Shown: in pieces, positions 25,633-34,188 of the stretch
How the letters are laid out: every line of letters begins with the position of its first letter
Numbering within the stretch: position 1 is the stretch's first letter
Source: Leisingera sp. ANG59
Lineage (GTDB): Bacteria > Pseudomonadota > Alphaproteobacteria > Rhodobacterales > Rhodobacteraceae
NCBI RefSeq assembly: GCF_013317235.1
Contig: NZ_WLCM01000015.1
Location: 63,633-103,972, forward strand
DNA length: 40,340 nt
Reading direction: 5' to 3'
Program-made: the position numbers and the translations under genes
Notes under the pieces: model-generated
What the model saw: the letters and a program-made list of their open reading frames with translations, nothing else
Told to the model about the DNA's origin: nothing
Database searches by the model: none

Positions 25633-27060
25633 TTACGCAGCAGATCCGCCAACTGTCAGCCCGCCCATCAGCACCGAGGGCTGGCCGACGCCGACCGGAA
25701 CCCATTGCCCGGCCTTGCCGCAGTTGCCCATGCCGGGGTCCAGCGCCATGTCATTGCCGAGGCCCCGGATCTGCTTGAGCGCGGTGGCGCCGTCGCCGAT
25801 CAGGGTGGCGCCCTTGACCGGCGCGCCGACCTTGCCGTCCTTCACCCGGTAGGCCTCGGTGCAGGAGAACACGAACTTGCCGTTGGTGATATCGACCTGG
25901 CCGCCGCCGAAGCCGACCGCCCAGATGCCGTCCTTGATGCCCGCCACCAGATCGCCGGGATCGGCCTCGCCGCCCAGCATATAGGTGTTGGTCATCCGCG
26001 GCATCGGTGCGTGGGCATAGCTTTGCCGCCGCCCGTTGCCGGTGGGGGAGACCCCCATCAGCCGCGCGTTCTGGCGGTCCTGCATGAAGCCGACCAGCAC
26101 GCCGTCCTCAATCAGCGTGGTCTTCTGGCTGGGGGTGCCCTCGTCATCCACGGTGATCGAGCCGCGCCGGTCCGGGATGGTGCCGTCGTCCAGCACCGTG
26201 ACTCCCCTGGCGGCGATCTGCTGGCCCATCAGCCCGGCAAAGGCCGAAGATCCCTTGCGGTTGAAGTCGCCCTCCAGCCCGTGGCCGATCGCCTCGTGCA
26301 GCAGGATGCCGGGCCAGCCGGGGCCAAGCACCACATCCATCTCGCCGGCGGGGGCCGGGACCGCGTCGAGGTTGACCAAGGCGATGCGCAGCGCCTCCTG
26401 CACCTGGGCCTGCCAGTGCTTGGGATCGACCAGCCCGTCGAGGCCCAGCCGCCCGCCGCCGCCGGCGGAGCCGCTTTCCCGGCGGCCGTCCTTTTCGACG
26501 ATCACCGAGACGTTCAGGCGGGCCATCGGGCGGGTGTCGCGCACCCGCACCCCGTCGGCGCGCAGGATCTCGACCTCCTGCAGCGAGGCGGCGAGCGAGG
26601 CGGAGACCTGCACCACGCGTTTATCGAGATTGCGGGCATAGTCGTCGATCTCGCGCAGCGTCTCCACCTTGACCGGGAACGGCATGGAGCTGATCGGGTC
26701 GGCGTCGGTGTAGAGCTTCTTGTTGGTGGCCTGCGGTGCGCCGGCATAGGTGCCGCCGCCGCCGCCGCCGCCAACCGCCAGCTTGGCGGTTTCCGCCGCC
26801 CGCCGCAGCGAGGCGATGGAGACATCGGTAGAATGCGCATATCCCGCCACATCGCCGTTCACGGCCCGCAAACCAAAGCCTTCGGAGGCATCGTAGCTGG
26901 CGCTGCGCAGGCGCCCGTCGTCAAAGGACAGCGCCTCAGACTTGCGGCGCTCGGCAAAGATCTCTCCATCCTCCGCACCGTTCAGGGCATCGCGCAGGAC
27001 GGCCAGCGCCTCATCCTCCGGAAGCGCGGTTTCGAAGGGTCGGAAGGATGGGTTTTCCAT
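25633..27060 (-). CDS. tldD: Metalloprotease TldD
   Basis: A 475-residue protein of the TldD/PmbA family. The zinc motif HEAIGH is at residues 255-260, the HExxxH form that is typical of TldD, and the C-terminal Cys in SCTEAYRVKDG and GNCGKAG are conserved. With TldE/PmbA it forms a protease that processes modified peptides such as microcin precursors and CcdA; the partner gene is not in the window. A run of seven glycines (97-103) is encoded by seven GCC units on the plus strand (26752-26772). A GAGGA site lies 8 bases before the ATG. Length is normal for the family. Confidence 0.94.
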   Translation of the reverse strand: MENPSFRPFETALPEDEALAVLRDALNGAEDGEIFAERRKSEALSFDDGRLRSASYDASEGFGLRAVNGDVAGYAHSTDVSIASLRRAAETAKLAVGGGGGGGTYAGAPQATNKKLYTDADPISSMPFPVKVETLREIDDYARNLDKRVVQVSASLAASLQEVEILRADGVRVRDTRPMARLNVSVIVEKDGRRESGSAGGGGRLGLDGLVDPKHWQAQVQEALRIALVNLDAVPAPAGEMDVVLGPGWPGILLHEAIGHGLEGDFNRKGSSAFAGLMGQQIAARGVTVLDDGTIPDRRGSITVDDEGTPSQKTTLIEDGVLVGFMQDRQNARLMGVSPTGNGRRQSYAHAPMPRMTNTYMLGGEADPGDLVAGIKDGIWAVGFGGGQVDITNGKFVFSCTEAYRVKDGKVGAPVKGATLIGDGATALKQIRGLGNDMALDPGMGNCGKAGQWVPVGVGQPSVLMGGLTVGGSAA

Positions 27061-27079
27061 GGCACGGTCCTCAGATTTT

Positions 27080-27093
27080 TTGATCTAAATCAA
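27080..27093. promoter_or_regulatory. FNR/FnrL-type box
   Basis: TTGAT-CTAA-ATCAA is an exact match to the FNR consensus TTGAT-N4-ATCAA. It lies 20 bases before the tldD start and 162 bases before ctaC. FnrL controls oxygen-dependent respiratory genes in Rhodobacteraceae, so the oxidase operon is the likelier target. At this position binding could also hinder the tldD transcript. Confidence 0.78.
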
Positions 27094-27185
27094 GAAAGCG
27101 ACGGTTTGACGCTTGGCTGCCTCTTTATCTGCACGCCCGAATATGGTTTTAAGCTGCGTCAAAGACAACGGGGCAGGTGCGTTTT

Positions 27186-27204
27186 GAGGAATCATTGATT
27201 CCTC
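27186..27204. promoter_or_regulatory. 19-bp perfect palindrome before ctaC
   Basis: GAGGAATCA-T-TGATTCCTC has 9-bp arms around one base, 51 bases upstream of the ctaC start. It is not an FNR box. It could be an operator for another regulator or an RNA hairpin in the leader. I do not recognise the motif. Confidence 0.6.
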
Positions 27205-27255
27205 TGCATTTCGTGCTGCCGCAGGAACAATACGATCAACCGATCAGGACAGAAC

Positions 27256-28101
27256 ATGAAAAACGCTTTGATGCTTTCGGGCCTTTTCGCCGGCCTTTCG
27301 AGCCTTCCAGCAATGGCGCAAGAAGGCCTGGAAACCATTGGTAAGCCGGTGAACGGCGGTCTGGGCTTCCAGCCGGCGGCAACTTCGCTGATGGAAGGGA
27401 TCCACAAGCTGGACTGGATGATCCTGGTTATCATCACCGTGATCTGCGTGTTCGTCGCGGGCCTGCTGCTGTGGGCGATCCTGCGCTTCAACAAACGCGC
27501 CAACCCGACCCCGGCCAAGTTCACCCACCATACCCCGATCGAGATCGCCTGGACCGTGATTCCGATCCTGGTTCTGGTGTTCATCGGCTCCTTCTCGCTG
27601 CCGCAGCTGTTTGCCCAGCAGGAAATCCCCGAGGGCGACATCAACATCAAGGTGACCGGCTACCAGTGGTACTGGGGCTATGAGTACACCGATCACGAGT
27701 TCGGCTTTGAAAGCTTCATGCTGCCGAAGGACCAGCTGGCCGCAAACGGCTATGCCGAGGATGAATGGCTGCTGGCCACCGACACCGCCGTTGTGGTGCC
27801 GTCGGGCAAGACCATCGTGATGAACGTGACCGGCGCTGACGTGATCCATTCCTGGACCATCCCGGCCTTCGGGGTGAAGCAGGACGCGGTTCCCGGCCGT
27901 CTGGCACAGCTGTGGTTCAAGGTCGACGAGGGCAAGGAAGGCATCTATTTCGGCCAGTGCTCCGAGCTGTGCGGCAAGGACCACGCCTATATGCCGATCA
28001 CCGTCAAGGTCGTGACCCAGGAGCAGTATGACGCCTGGCTGGAAGGCGCCAAGGAAGAATACGCGGGCATCCCGCAGGCCTACCAGGTCGCCTCCAACTG
28101 A
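27256..28101 (+). CDS. ctaC: Cytochrome c oxidase subunit II
   Basis: A 281-residue subunit II. A signal peptide (about 1-21, ending AMA) is followed by two transmembrane helices (about 53-77 and 94-114) and the periplasmic cupredoxin domain. All CuA ligands are present: H198, C235, E237, C239, H243 and M246. The aromatic electron-entry segment YQWYWGYEY is at 136-144. It accepts electrons from cytochrome c in the aa3-type oxidase. It leads a plus-strand operon with assembly genes; subunit I (ctaD) is not here, as is common in this group. An AGGACA site precedes the ATG. Confidence 0.96.
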   Translation: MKNALMLSGLFAGLSSLPAMAQEGLETIGKPVNGGLGFQPAATSLMEGIHKLDWMILVIITVICVFVAGLLLWAILRFNKRANPTPAKFTHHTPIEIAWTVIPILVLVFIGSFSLPQLFAQQEIPEGDINIKVTGYQWYWGYEYTDHEFGFESFMLPKDQLAANGYAEDEWLLATDTAVVVPSGKTIVMNVTGADVIHSWTIPAFGVKQDAVPGRLAQLWFKVDEGKEGIYFGQCSELCGKDHAYMPITVKVVTQEQYDAWLEGAKEEYAGIPQAYQVASN

Positions 28102-28110
28102 TAACTGGCT

Positions 28111-28175
28111 ATATGGAGCTTGAGGGAGCTCCGTATGGATCAGAAACAAGACCGGGGTGCGCAGCCATGCGCACC
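28111..28175 (+). other. Two tandem hairpins between ctaC and ctaB
   Basis: The first has 10-bp arms with one wobble (28111-28120 with 28127-28136, core GGAGCT), starting 9 bases after the ctaC stop. The second is an 8-bp perfect stem (GGTGCGCA, 28156-28163 with 28168-28175) with a GCCA loop. Neither has a U-tract. They may protect the 3' end of ctaC mRNA and keep subunit II in excess over the assembly factors. Confidence 0.55.
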
Positions 28176-28197
28176 TGTTGCCGCCAAAGGACCCAAG

Positions 28198-29139
28198 ATG
28201 AGCGACGCAAGCATCAACGCAAGCCGGGCATATGAGGACGAGGCCAGCTTTGGCGATTACTTCGCCCTGCTGAAGCCCCGTGTCATGTCGCTGGTGGTGT
28301 TCACCGCTCTGGTGGGGCTGCTGGCTGCACCGGTTTCCGTGCATCCCGTTGTTGGCTTCTGCGCCATCCTGTTCATTGCCATCGGCGGCGGTGCCTCCGG
28401 TGCGCTGAACATGTGGTGGGACGCGGATATCGACAAGGTGATGAAGCGCACCAAGTCGCGCCCGATCCCGGCCGGCAGGGTTGAGCCGGGCGAGGCGCTG
28501 GCGCTGGGCCTGGCGCTGTCGGGCCTGTCGGTGATCATGCTGGCGCTGGCGGCCAATGTCTTTGCCGGCGCGTTCCTGGCCTTCACCATCTTCTTCTACG
28601 TGGTGGTCTACACCATGTGGCTGAAGCGGGCGACGCCGCAGAACATCGTGATCGGCGGTGCCGCCGGGGCCTTCCCGCCGGTGATCGGCTGGATCGCCGC
28701 CACCGGCACCATGTCGGTTGAGCCCTGGCTGATGTTCCTGCTGACCTTCATGTGGACGCCGCCGCATTTCTGGGCGCTGGCGCTGTTCATGCGCTCCGAC
28801 TACGACGACGCCGGCGTGCCGATGCTGACCGTGACCCACGGCCGCCGGTCCACCCGCATCCATATTCTGGCCTATACCGTGCTGCTGGCGCTGCTGGCTG
28901 TCGGCACCGCGTTCTCCGGCATCGGCGGCCCGGTCTACCTGGCCGCGGCGCTGGTGATGAACGCGCTGTTCCTGCATGGCGCCTGGAAGATCACCCGCCG
29001 CGACGAGGACGATTCCGAGGCCGACAACTTCAAGGTGGAGCGCAGCTTCTTCAAACTGTCGCTCCTGTACCTCTTCCTGCATTTCGGCGCCATTCTGGCC
29101 GAAGCCCTGCTGAAGCCCTACGGGCTGGGAGGCTGGTAA
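28198..29139 (+). CDS. ctaB: Protoheme IX farnesyltransferase (heme O synthase)
   Basis: A 313-residue UbiA-family prenyltransferase with about eight or nine membrane helices. The first prenyl-diphosphate motif is NMWWDADIDKVMKRT (71-85), and the second is the DYDDAGVPM region. It attaches a farnesyl group to heme b to give heme O, the precursor of the heme A used by aa3 oxidase. I start it at ATG 28198, which has AAAGGA upstream; the longer frame from 28120 runs through the hairpins. The next small gene begins 1 base after its stop. Confidence 0.94.
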   Translation: MSDASINASRAYEDEASFGDYFALLKPRVMSLVVFTALVGLLAAPVSVHPVVGFCAILFIAIGGGASGALNMWWDADIDKVMKRTKSRPIPAGRVEPGEALALGLALSGLSVIMLALAANVFAGAFLAFTIFFYVVVYTMWLKRATPQNIVIGGAAGAFPPVIGWIAATGTMSVEPWLMFLLTFMWTPPHFWALALFMRSDYDDAGVPMLTVTHGRRSTRIHILAYTVLLALLAVGTAFSGIGGPVYLAAALVMNALFLHGAWKITRRDEDDSEADNFKVERSFFKLSLLYLFLHFGAILAEALLKPYGLGGW

Positions 29140-29140
29140 G

Positions 29141-29320
29141 ATGGCCCTGCGCAAGGAACATGAGATTCACAAGCGCCGGTCCGGCCTGAACAAGGGCGTC
29201 GGCCTGCTGCTGGCCGCCTTTGTGGTGCTGATCATGGCGCTGACCATGGTCAAGGTGACCTCCGGCAGCTTCAAGTTCCCCGATGCACAGTCTTCTGGTG
29301 AACAGGGGGAGCAGAACTGA
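29141..29320 (+). CDS. Small single-pass membrane protein, CoxF-like
   Basis: A 59-codon gene squeezed between ctaB and ctaG. The product has a basic N-terminus (MALRKEHEIHKRRSGLN), one hydrophobic helix (about residues 19-39) and a short polar tail ending GEQGEQN. The ATG lies 1 base after the ctaB stop, and the TGA shares a base with the ctaG ATG (TGATG), so it is certainly co-translated. Small membrane proteins at this spot are known in alphaproteobacterial cox operons and have been called CoxF in rhizobia. Assignment to that family rests on position and topology only. Confidence 0.82.
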   Translation: MALRKEHEIHKRRSGLNKGVGLLLAAFVVLIMALTMVKVTSGSFKFPDAQSSGEQGEQN

Positions 29321-29907
29321 TGGCGCTGCAGGGCCCCAAGAAGACTGTTGTCCAGCTGGTCGGTGTTGTCGTCCTGATGGGCGGGCTGTCCTGGGCCTCG
29401 GTCCCGTTCTATGACTGGTTCTGCCGCGTCACCGGGTTCGGCGGCGTCACCGGCGTGGCCAGCACGGGATCTGACACGGTGCTGGAGCAGACCATCAGGG
29501 TCCGCTTTGACGGCTCCAAGGAGCGCGGCATGCCGTGGGAGTTCAAGCCGGTGCAGCGCGAGATGGAGATCCGTCTCGGCGAAACCGGCCTGGCCTTCTA
29601 TGAGGCCTACAACCCGACCGACCGCCCGGTGGCCGGGCAGGCGTCCTACAATGTGGCGCCCTACGAGGCCGGCGGGTTCTTTTCGAAAATCGACTGCTTC
29701 TGCTTTACCGAGCAGGTGCTTCAGCCCGGGGAGCGGGTGCAGATGCCCGTGACCTTCTATGTCGACCCGGAAATCATTGACGACCGGGACGCAAAATACG
29801 TGCATACGATCACGCTGTCGTACACGTTCCATGAAATCGATCTGCCCGAGGGCGTTGCCGCTCTCGACACCGGGGATAACACCGGGGCAGGCACAACCAC
29901 GAACTAG
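29320..29907 (+). CDS. ctaG: Cytochrome c oxidase assembly protein CtaG (Cox11)
   Basis: A 195-residue Cox11 protein that delivers copper to the CuB site of subunit I. One N-terminal membrane anchor (about 9-27) is followed by a periplasmic immunoglobulin-like domain. The copper-binding motif CFCF has Cys126 and Cys128, and Cys35 in YDWFCRVTG is the third conserved cysteine. MPWEFKP and the NPT segment are family markers. A low-complexity Gly/Thr tail ends it. Translation is coupled to the small upstream gene. Full length for the family. Confidence 0.95.
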   Translation: MALQGPKKTVVQLVGVVVLMGGLSWASVPFYDWFCRVTGFGGVTGVASTGSDTVLEQTIRVRFDGSKERGMPWEFKPVQREMEIRLGETGLAFYEAYNPTDRPVAGQASYNVAPYEAGGFFSKIDCFCFTEQVLQPGERVQMPVTFYVDPEIIDDRDAKYVHTITLSYTFHEIDLPEGVAALDTGDNTGAGTTTN

Positions 29908-29930
29908 GCCGCTAGGTGAGGGACACTTAA

Positions 29931-30740
29931 ATGGCGCACGCTAAAAACCACGATTATCACATTCTGCCGCCGTCGATCTGGCCGCTGGCCTCCGCTCTGG
30001 GCACCTTCGTCATGCTGGTTGGCGCGGTGTTCTGGATGAAGGGCATCACCGCATGGCCGTTCTGGATCGGCTTTGTCGCGGTGCTCTACTCGGCCTATGC
30101 CTGGTGGGCGGAAGTTGTTGCCGAAAGCAAGGTCGGCGATCACACGCCGGTCGTCCGCATCGGCCTGCGCTATGGCTTCATCCTGTTCGTCATGTCCGAG
30201 GTGATGTTCTTCTTCGCCTGGTTCTGGTCGTTCTTCAAACACGCCATCTACCCGATGGAGACCTATGTCGGCACCGAATATGTGGCGCCGGCGATCTATC
30301 CGGTTGATCCCTTCCACCTGCCGCTGATCAACACCCTGATCCTGCTGCTGTCCGGCTGCGCCGTGACCTGGGCGCACCACGCGCTGGTGCACAACAACGA
30401 CCGCAAGGCGCTGATCCAGGGCCTGGCCATCGGCATCGCCTTCGGTGTCGCCTTCACCGCGCTGCAGGGCTATGAGTACGCCCACCTGCTGCACGAAGGC
30501 TGGCAGTTCGGCGGTGATGAGTTCTACTCGAACTTCTTCATGGCAACCGGCTTCCACGGCTTCCACGTGATCATCGGCACCATCTTCCTGACCGTTTGCC
30601 TGGTCCGCGCGATGAAGGGCGACTTCACCCCGGAGCAGCACGTCGGTTTCGAGGCCGCTGCCTGGTACTGGCACTTCGTGGACGTCGTCTGGCTGTTCCT
30701 GTTCGTTGCCGTCTACATCTGGGGCACCTCCGGCCTGTAA
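29931..30740 (+). CDS. ctaE: Cytochrome c oxidase subunit III
   Basis: A 269-residue subunit III with seven predicted helices. Markers are [13 protein letters not shown] at the N-terminus, [17 protein letters not shown], the GYEY segment and the C-terminal [18 protein letters not shown]. It stabilises the proton-pumping core and helps proton uptake. It follows ctaG by 23 bases. A large hairpin lies between it and surf1, so expression may be set higher than that of the downstream genes. Confidence 0.96.
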   Translation: MAHAKNHDYHILPPSIWPLASALGTFVMLVGAVFWMKGITAWPFWIGFVAVLYSAYAWWAEVVAESKVGDHTPVVRIGLRYGFILFVMSEVMFFFAWFWSFFKHAIYPMETYVGTEYVAPAIYPVDPFHLPLINTLILLLSGCAVTWAHHALVHNNDRKALIQGLAIGIAFGVAFTALQGYEYAHLLHEGWQFGGDEFYSNFFMATGFHGFHVIIGTIFLTVCLVRAMKGDFTPEQHVGFEAAAWYWHFVDVVWLFLFVAVYIWGTSGL

Positions 30741-30801
30741 CGGCGGTTTGTACGGGTTACATGTTTGCGGTTGATTATCGGCGGGCATGAAGTCACACAC
30801 G

Positions 30802-30829
30802 GGGCGCGCAAGGGACACCTTGCGCGCCC
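30802..30829 (+). other. 12-bp hairpin between ctaE and surf1
   Basis: GGGCGCGCAAGG (30802-30813) pairs perfectly with 30818-30829 across a GACA loop, 61 bases after the ctaE stop. The downstream bases TGAACTTTG are not a good U-tract, so it is probably a partial terminator or mRNA stabiliser that separates structural from assembly genes. Confidence 0.65.
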
Positions 30830-30851
30830 TGAACTTTGAAGCGGAGCAGCG

Positions 30852-31535
30852 ATGATGCGGCGTGTCATCTTCCTGTTGATCATCAGCGGTGCCGGCCTGG
30901 CCGTGCTGATCGGCCTTGGCAGCTGGCAGCTGCAGCGCAAGGCCTGGAAGGAAGGCATCCTCGCCACCATCGAACAGCGTATCGCGGGCGAGGCTGCCGC
31001 GCAGTTGCCGCAAGCGCTGGAGCCGGAGGCTGACAAATACCGCCCGGTGCGCCTGACCGGAGACATCGGTGCAGAGGAGCTGCACGTCCTCACCTCGATC
31101 AAGGACATCGGCCCTGGCTACCGGGTGATCTCCCCCTTCACGCTGGAAGACGGCCGCCAGGTGCTGATCGACCGCGGATTTATCCCGGTGAACGAAAAGC
31201 AGGCCCTGCGCCTGACCGGCCCCGCGGAGATCGAAGGCAACATCCACTGGCCGCAGGAGACCGACAGCTACACGCCCGCGCCGGATCTGGCTGGCAACAT
31301 CTGGTATGCCCGCGACACCGAGCAGATGGCGGCAGAGCTGGGTACCGAGCCGGTGCTGATTGTCCTGCGCGCGCGCCCCGAAGGGGAGGCCGATCTGCTG
31401 CCGGTACCGGTAGACTCGGCCTCTGTCCCGAACAACCACTTGCAATATGCGATCACCTGGTTTTCGCTGGCCCTGATCTGGGCGGCGATGACCCTCTACT
31501 TCCTGCGGCGCAGCCGCCCCAACCCGAAGAGCTGA
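30852..31535 (+). CDS. SURF1-family oxidase assembly protein
   Basis: A 227-residue SURF1 protein, which helps insert heme A into subunit I. Two membrane helices bracket the protein (about 5-23 and 196-215), with a periplasmic domain between them. LGSWQLQRKAWKE (19-31) is the SURF1 N-terminal motif, and VPNNHLQYAITWFSLA is the C-terminal one. The first two codons are both ATG (30852 and 30855) and GGAGC lies upstream. It is followed by thrC after 5 bases. Confidence 0.93.
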   Translation: MMRRVIFLLIISGAGLAVLIGLGSWQLQRKAWKEGILATIEQRIAGEAAAQLPQALEPEADKYRPVRLTGDIGAEELHVLTSIKDIGPGYRVISPFTLEDGRQVLIDRGFIPVNEKQALRLTGPAEIEGNIHWPQETDSYTPAPDLAGNIWYARDTEQMAAELGTEPVLIVLRARPEGEADLLPVPVDSASVPNNHLQYAITWFSLALIWAAMTLYFLRRSRPNPKS

Positions 31536-31540
31536 AGGCG

Positions 31541-32929
31541 ATGAAATATATCTCGACCCGGGGCCAAGCGCCCGAGCTGACCTTTGAAGACGCGATGCTG
31601 ACCGGTCTCGCGCGTGACGGCGGCCTGTATGTGCCGGCGGAAATCCCGCAGATGTCCCAGGACGACATCGCGGCGCTGGCAGGGCTGTCCTATGAGGAAA
31701 CCGCCTTCCGCGTCATGCGTCCCTTCCTTGGCGACTGCTTCACCGATGAGGAATTCCGCGGCATCATCGCCCGCGCCTATGAAGGTTTCGGCCACGCCGC
31801 CCGCGCGCCGCTGAAGCAGCTGGCGCCCAACCATTTCCTGCTGGAACTGTTCCACGGGCCCACGCTGGCGTTCAAGGACTTCGCCATGCAGCTGATCGGC
31901 CAGCTGTTCCAGGCGGCACTGGAGCGCCGCGGCGACCGGGTGACCATTGCGGGCGCCACCTCCGGCGATACCGGCTCTGCCGCCATGGAAGCCTTCCGCG
32001 GGCTGAACAATGTGGATGTCTTCATTCTTTTCCCGCATGGCCGGGTGTCCGAAGTGCAGCGCCGCCAGATGACCACCCCGCAGGACGCCAACGTCCATGC
32101 GCTGGCCGTCGATGGCGACTTCGACGATTGCCAGGCCCGCGTCAAAGACATGTTCAACGACTTCGATTTCCGGGACGGGGTGAAACTGGCCGGCGTGAAC
32201 TCGATCAATATCGCCCGCGTCCTGGCGCAGGTGGTCTATTACTTCTCCTCGGCCGTCAGCCTCGGCGCGCCGCAGCGCAAGGTGAGCTTCACTGTGCCCA
32301 CCGGCAACTTCGGCGACATCTTCGCGGGCTTCATTGCCAAGCAGATGGGCCTGCCGATCGACCAGCTGGTGGTCGCCACCAACCAGAACGACATCCTGCA
32401 CCGCTGCCTGTCGGGGCAGGGCTATTACAAGGGCGACACCCAGCCCTCGATCTCGCCGTCGATGGACATTCAGGTGTCGTCGAACTTTGAGCGCGCGCTG
32501 TTCTACGCCTACGGCCAGGACAGTAAGGCAGTGGCGCTGTTGATGGATGAACTGAAGAACGGCGGCTTTGACGTCTCCCAGGGGGCCATGCAGGCGCTGG
32601 CGGAGAATTATACCTCTGGCCGCACCTCGGAGGAAGAGACCCTGGCGACCATCAAGTCCGAGCTGGCCTCGTCGGGCGAGCTGATCTGCCCGCACGGCGC
32701 GGTTGCTGTGAAAGTGGCGAACGAGCACCGCAAGGGTGATGTGCCGATGATCACGCTGGCCACCGCGCATCCGGCGAAATTCCCTGCCGCGGTGGAAGAC
32801 GCAAGCGGCATTCATCCGCCCTTGCCGCCGCGCATGGCGGACCTGTATGAGAGGCCGGAACGGGTCACCCGGATCGCCAACGATCTGGCTGCCCTCGAGG
32901 ATCACATCAGAAAGAACATCGCGAATTGA
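31541..32929 (+). CDS. thrC: Threonine synthase
   Basis: A 462-residue PLP enzyme that turns O-phosphohomoserine into threonine. The Schiff-base lysine is K112 in HGPTLAFKDFAMQ, followed by GATSGDTGSAA and TVPTGNFGDIFAG, which bind the phosphate and ring. The long form with MKYISTRGQAP at the start is typical of proteobacteria. The ATG lies 5 bases after the surf1 stop, so it is in the cox transcript, an arrangement common in Rhodobacteraceae. Its stop overlaps the start of the next gene. Confidence 0.96.
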   Translation: MKYISTRGQAPELTFEDAMLTGLARDGGLYVPAEIPQMSQDDIAALAGLSYEETAFRVMRPFLGDCFTDEEFRGIIARAYEGFGHAARAPLKQLAPNHFLLELFHGPTLAFKDFAMQLIGQLFQAALERRGDRVTIAGATSGDTGSAAMEAFRGLNNVDVFILFPHGRVSEVQRRQMTTPQDANVHALAVDGDFDDCQARVKDMFNDFDFRDGVKLAGVNSINIARVLAQVVYYFSSAVSLGAPQRKVSFTVPTGNFGDIFAGFIAKQMGLPIDQLVVATNQNDILHRCLSGQGYYKGDTQPSISPSMDIQVSSNFERALFYAYGQDSKAVALLMDELKNGGFDVSQGAMQALAENYTSGRTSEEETLATIKSELASSGELICPHGAVAVKVANEHRKGDVPMITLATAHPAKFPAAVEDASGIHPPLPPRMADLYERPERVTRIANDLAALEDHIRKNIAN

Positions 32930-34188
32930 CAGTTCAGCAGCACACACTCGCCAACGGGTTCCGCATCGTCTCCGAGCATATGCCGGGTCTGGAATCCGCG
33001 GCGGTCGGGATCTGGGTGAGCGCCGGCGGCCGCCACGAGCGGCTGGAGCAGAACGGCATTGCCCATTTCCTTGAGCATATGGCCTTTAAGGGCACCAAGC
33101 GGCGCACGGCCCTGCAGATTGCCGAAGAAATCGAGGATGTAGGCGGTTATATCAACGCCTACACCTCGCGTGAGGTAACGGCCTACTATGCCCGGGTGCT
33201 GAAGGATGACGTGCCGCTGGCGGTGGATGTGATCGGGGATATCCTGCTGAACCCGGTGTTCGACCAGCGCGAGATCGAGGTTGAGCGCGGGGTGATCCTG
33301 CAGGAGATCGGCCAGTCTCTGGACACGCCGGACGATGTGATCTTTGACTGGCTGCAGGAGGAAAGCTACCGCGGCCAGCCGCTTGGCCGGACCATTCTGG
33401 GCCCTGCGGAACGTGTCCGTGCGTTCTCACGCGAGGATTTGCAGGGCTTTGTCGGCGAACACTACGGCCCAGGTCAGATGATCCTGGCAGCGGCGGGCGG
33501 CGTTGATCACGAGGCGCTGGTCAAGCTGGCGGAACAGCTGTTCGGCCATATGGAGGCCAAGCCCGATTTCACCGCCGAGGGCGCGCAGTTCACCGGCGGC
33601 GAGGCGCGGCAGGTGAAGGATCTGGAGCAGGCGCATTTCGCGCTGGCCTTTGAGGGGCCCGGCTACCGCGACCAGTCGATGTACACCGCGCAGATTTATG
33701 CCAGCGCGCTCGGCGGCGGCATGTCCTCGCGGCTGTTCCAGGAGGTGCGCGAAAAGCGCGGCCTGTGCTACACGATCTTCTCGCAGGCCGGGTCCTATGC
33801 CGATACCGGCTCGATGACTGTCTACGCGGGCACCTCGGGTGAGCAGCTGGAAGAGCTTGCAGGCATCACCATCGACGAGATGAAGCGTGCCGCGGACGAC
33901 ATGAGCGATGCCGAGGTGGAGCGCGCCCGCGCGCAGATGAAGGCCGGGATGCTGATGGGGCTGGAAAGCCCCTCGAACCGGGCGGAGCGGCTGGCGCGGC
34001 TGGTGCAGATCTGGGACAAGGTGCCGTCGCTGGAGCGCACCGTGGAGCGGATCAATGCGGTCACCACCAAGGATGTGCGGGAGCTGGCGGAGACCATGGC
34101 AGTTACGGCGCCTGCTGCGCTGGCGCTCTATGGCCCGGTGGCGGATGCTCCGGCGCTTGAGAGGCTGCAGGAGAGGCGCGCCGCCTGA
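32926..34188 (+). CDS. M16-family zinc peptidase (mitochondrial processing peptidase-like)
   Basis: A 420-residue peptidase. The inverted zinc motif HFLEH is at 47-51 (H47, catalytic E50, H51) and the third ligand is E127 in RGVILQEI, 80 residues on, as in the beta subunit of mitochondrial processing peptidase. YINAYTSREVTAYYARVL and RTILGPAERV are further family motifs. The start is a TTG (32926-32928) that overlaps the thrC stop; the next ATG would remove the conserved N-terminal strand TLANGFRIVSE. Physiological substrates of bacterial members are mostly unknown. Its stop shares a base with the next ATG. Confidence 0.92.
   Translation: MTVQQHTLANGFRIVSEHMPGLESAAVGIWVSAGGRHERLEQNGIAHFLEHMAFKGTKRRTALQIAEEIEDVGGYINAYTSREVTAYYARVLKDDVPLAVDVIGDILLNPVFDQREIEVERGVILQEIGQSLDTPDDVIFDWLQEESYRGQPLGRTILGPAERVRAFSREDLQGFVGEHYGPGQMILAAAGGVDHEALVKLAEQLFGHMEAKPDFTAEGAQFTGGEARQVKDLEQAHFALAFEGPGYRDQSMYTAQIYASALGGGMSSRLFQEVREKRGLCYTIFSQAGSYADTGSMTVYAGTSGEQLEELAGITIDEMKRAADDMSDAEVERARAQMKAGMLMGLESPSNRAERLARLVQIWDKVPSLERTVERINAVTTKDVRELAETMAVTAPAALALYGPVADAPALERLQERRAA

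Noticed and set aside
26752-26772. GCC repeat as evidence of a phase-variable gene
   Set aside because: Units of three bases do not shift the frame, so on-off switching is not expected.
27244-29154. 636-codon minus-strand open frame opposite ctaC and ctaB
   Set aside because: It lies antisense to two well-identified genes; its His/Gln/Gly-rich translation shows no motif.
29904-32947. Long minus-strand open frames opposite ctaE, surf1 and thrC
   Set aside because: Both are shadows of genes with intact catalytic motifs on the plus strand.
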